A stretch of DNA of 34,191 nt from Candidatus Wallbacteria bacterium (GTDB taxonomy: Bacteria; Muiribacteriota; JAQTZZ01). The position numbers and the translations under genes were made by a program. Within the stretch, counting starts at the first letter, position 1, and each line of letters begins with the position of its first letter. The stretch lies in assembly GCA_028687545.1 (NCBI GenBank), contig JAQTZZ010000043.1, forward strand, positions 1 to 34,191. Reading direction: 5' to 3'. This document shows positions 32,471-34,191 of this stretch, piece by piece. The notes under the pieces were generated by a model. It was not told the DNA's origin, ran no database searches, and saw only the letters and a program-made list of their open reading frames with translations.

Positions 32471-34045
32471 ATGCCTAAATTCATCCTGATGATTATGTTT
32501 GTCTGTTCTGTTTACTGTCTTCCAGCCACTGAAGAGATAAACGCTACCGTGGAATCCGGGATCTTCGCAGCCATCGATTCACACGACAGGCAGCTTTTGA
32601 AGAAAGAAATTATTTCAGGGGCAGACCTTTCACAGACAGACAAAGACGGCAATAATCCCCTGATCTGCGCAGTGAGCGGCGGGGACCTGACCATTGTGAA
32701 AATGCTTGTGACAGCAGGTGCAGATGTGAATTGCATTGAACCCACCTTTAAATATTCTCCTCTCCTTTTACTGACCGGGGTAAACGCAAACGCTGAGATT
32801 GCGAAATTCCTGATCGAACATGGCGCTGACGTCAATGCCGAGGACGTGACAGGCAGGAGCGTGATACAGCATGCCCTGGAAGACAGCAACCGTGAACTGG
32901 TTGCCCTGCTGCTGCAGAAAGGAGTGAAGTTCAAAGAATCATACCTGAGTCTGATCAAGGACAAGCTCATGGCAGAGACCGTGTTTTCAAAAATTCCGGA
33001 TCTGGACAGCAGACAGGCAGGGCTGATCCTTTCCTCAGCCAGATCAAAAGATCTGGTGGATCTGATGATCCTGCGCGGAGTGGATGTCAATCTGAGGGGT
33101 GCCGGCGGCAGGACTGCGCTGATGAACACCGATGATTACGAAACTGCCAGGCTGCTGATCGAGCGGGGGGCGATTGTCAATCTCACGGATGAAGCCGGGA
33201 TCACGCCCCTGATGAATTCCAGGAACACCTTAGTTTCTGAACTGCTCTGCACCTGTGGCGCCAATGTGAACGACAGGGATTGCAACGGCAGGACAGCCCT
33301 GCATCATATCCTGGGCAGTGAAGGTGATCCGGATAGCGGGACTTACCCCGGCAAAGTGATTTATGATCTTGTCAGGACTCTGGTTTTCTATGGCGCTGAC
33401 GTGAATCTGAAAGATAGGGAAGGCCTGACGCCGCTGATGCTGGTTAAAGACATAGAGACTGCAGATTTTCTGCTTGATCATGGTGCCGGTCTTGAGGCCA
33501 GGGATCTGCTTGGCAATACAGCACTCTGGTTTGCTGCAGCTTCCGGATCGTCCGAACTGCTGCAGCTCTATCTGAAAGCCGGAGCCAATGTGCTATCCAG
33601 AAACAATGAAGGCAGGACAGCGCTGATGAATTCCAAGTCGGATCTGGCGGAAATACTGATCAAGGCAGGGGCTGACGTAAACGCTGCCGACATGGAGGGA
33701 TTGACTGCATTGATGATAGCTGCCGGAGAGGATGATTCGGAGATGGTCGGGCTTCTGCTCCGGTACAACGGGGCAGTGACACCGCACGACAAGGACGGCA
33801 ACACAGCCCTTCATCACGCTGTGATGGCTGAACTCTGGGAAAACAACAGAGTGGTGGAACTGCTGCTCAAAGCAGGTGCAGACTTATCGCTCACAAACTC
33901 GGCCGGCCGAAACGCGCTTGATTTAGCTAAGGCTCGGCTTCAGGCTGTACGCATGGAAGCTCAATCTTCCCCTTCCTTTGAGGGGAATGTTTCACTTTAT
34001 GAGCAGATGATAGAGATGATCAAGGAGAAGAGCGGACAGAATTAG
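32471..34045 (+). CDS. secreted ankyrin-repeat protein
   Basis: 524 residues. A Sec signal peptide (MPKFILMIMFVCSVYCLPA) is followed by ankyrin repeats along almost the whole mature chain, roughly a dozen, with typical units such as GADVNCIEPTFKYSPLLLL, GADVNAEDVTGRSVIQHAL and GADVNLKDREGLTPLML. Some units are shortened to about 22 residues (GRTALMNTDDYETARLLIERG), an unusual compact form that recurs at least four times. Ankyrin solenoids bind proteins; secreted versions may act in the periplasm or on other cells. No catalytic domain is attached. No Shine-Dalgarno precedes the ATG; see the -10 box at 32459. It is convergent with the partial gene at 34051. Confidence 0.9.
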   Translation: MPKFILMIMFVCSVYCLPATEEINATVESGIFAAIDSHDRQLLKKEIISGADLSQTDKDGNNPLICAVSGGDLTIVKMLVTAGADVNCIEPTFKYSPLLLLTGVNANAEIAKFLIEHGADVNAEDVTGRSVIQHALEDSNRELVALLLQKGVKFKESYLSLIKDKLMAETVFSKIPDLDSRQAGLILSSARSKDLVDLMILRGVDVNLRGAGGRTALMNTDDYETARLLIERGAIVNLTDEAGITPLMNSRNTLVSELLCTCGANVNDRDCNGRTALHHILGSEGDPDSGTYPGKVIYDLVRTLVFYGADVNLKDREGLTPLMLVKDIETADFLLDHGAGLEARDLLGNTALWFAAASGSSELLQLYLKAGANVLSRNNEGRTALMNSKSDLAEILIKAGADVNAADMEGLTALMIAAGEDDSEMVGLLLRYNGAVTPHDKDGNTALHHAVMAELWENNRVVELLLKAGADLSLTNSAGRNALDLAKARLQAVRMEAQSSPSFEGNVSLYEQMIEMIKEKSGQN

Positions 34046-34050
34046 AGCTT

Positions 34051-34191
34051 TTAATTTTTCTCCACATGAAATCTCGCCTGTGCAGTATGTCCTTCCTGAT
34101 CCATGACCAGGAGAAAGTTCCAGCCTGGCTGGAAAGCCAGGGGAAGCCTGTGCCGGCCTGAAGTTTCACCGAGATAGATCTTGTTCAGATA
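34051..34191 (-). CDS. 3' end of a gene, possibly penicillin-binding protein 1C-like
   Basis: On the minus strand a frame is open from the window edge to a TAA at 34053-34051, giving 46 C-terminal residues (starting YLNKIYLGETSGRH, ending QARFHVEKN). The pattern of a short N-K/G turn, then L-P-L, then G-W-N-F-L-L-V-M-D-Q-E-G-H and a final beta strand resembles the C-terminal domain of PBP1C and related immunoglobulin-like ends. This is a weak assignment from a short fragment. It ends 5 bp after the ankyrin gene on the opposite strand, with no clear terminator between them. Confidence 0.5.
   Translation of the reverse strand, partial: YLNKIYLGETSGRHRLPLAFQPGWNFLLVMDQEGHTAQARFHVEKN

Noticed and set aside
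1-34191. CRISPR arrays, tRNA, rRNA genes, transposases and integrases
   Set aside because: I looked for regularly spaced repeats, tRNA-like cloverleaf sequences and transposase or integrase motifs and saw none in this window.

Overview
The window is bacterial chromosomal DNA. It carries an MEP-pathway reductase (IspH), a Y-family polymerase (DinB), TldD/TldE proteases, and a NamZ-type protein for handling peptidoglycan fragments. Most genes have clear Shine-Dalgarno sites and several have sigma-70-like promoters. At least five proteins begin with Sec signal peptides. The iron-sulfur flavodoxin and CGGC proteins fit an anaerobic or micro-aerobic lifestyle (inference). The many lineage-specific secreted, ankyrin and HEAT-repeat proteins suggest a poorly sampled bacterial phylum, but I cannot name it from sequence alone.

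Layout. 1-733: the 5' end of a minus-strand gene leaving the window, then a minus-strand SnoaL/NTF2-like protein. 734-931: a divergent intergenic region with a long near-perfect dyad (804-830). 932-10633: a putative anti-phage island. Four genes are joined by 4-bp start/stop overlaps: a PLD-nuclease/SNF2 helicase, an Eco57I-type adenine methyltransferase, an AAA ATPase and a DUF4276 (TOPRIM-like) protein. A very AT-rich membrane coiled-coil protein follows 87 bp later. 10740-12206: ispH and a phosphopantetheinyl transferase. 12286-19361: a double cyclic-nucleotide-binding protein, then tldD-tldE, a secreted DUF4846 protein, and a second tldD-tldE pair. 19388-21867 (minus): a class III cyclase fused to an RDD membrane domain, overlapping a NamZ-family gene. 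21957-24596: a membrane-anchored HEAT-like protein and dinB. 24719-27697: a secreted phospholipase-D protein with a lamin-tail-like domain, an iron-sulfur flavoprotein, a CGGC protein and a small conserved protein. 27991-29280: a membrane protein with ankyrin repeats in its central loop. 29402-29913 (minus): a DUF4160/DUF2442 pair. 30031-32319 (minus): a large secreted protein of unknown family with its own promoter and terminator. 32471-34045: a secreted ankyrin-repeat protein. 34051-34191 (minus): the 3' end of a gene that may encode a PBP1C-like protein.

Working together. The 932-10633 cluster looks like a restriction-modification-like defence system. Its helicase, nuclease and methyltransferase recall DISARM, but there is no drmA or drmB (DUF1998) gene, and a split OLD-like ATPase/TOPRIM pair and a membrane protein are added. 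This is the best candidate for an under-described system here. A second theme is cyclic-nucleotide signalling: a cyclase that keeps its catalytic residues lies 7.5 kb from a two-domain cNMP sensor co-transcribed with tldDE. Small non-coding elements recur: GC-rich palindromes, octamer tandem repeats, a four-arm hairpin region and a G-quadruplex motif.
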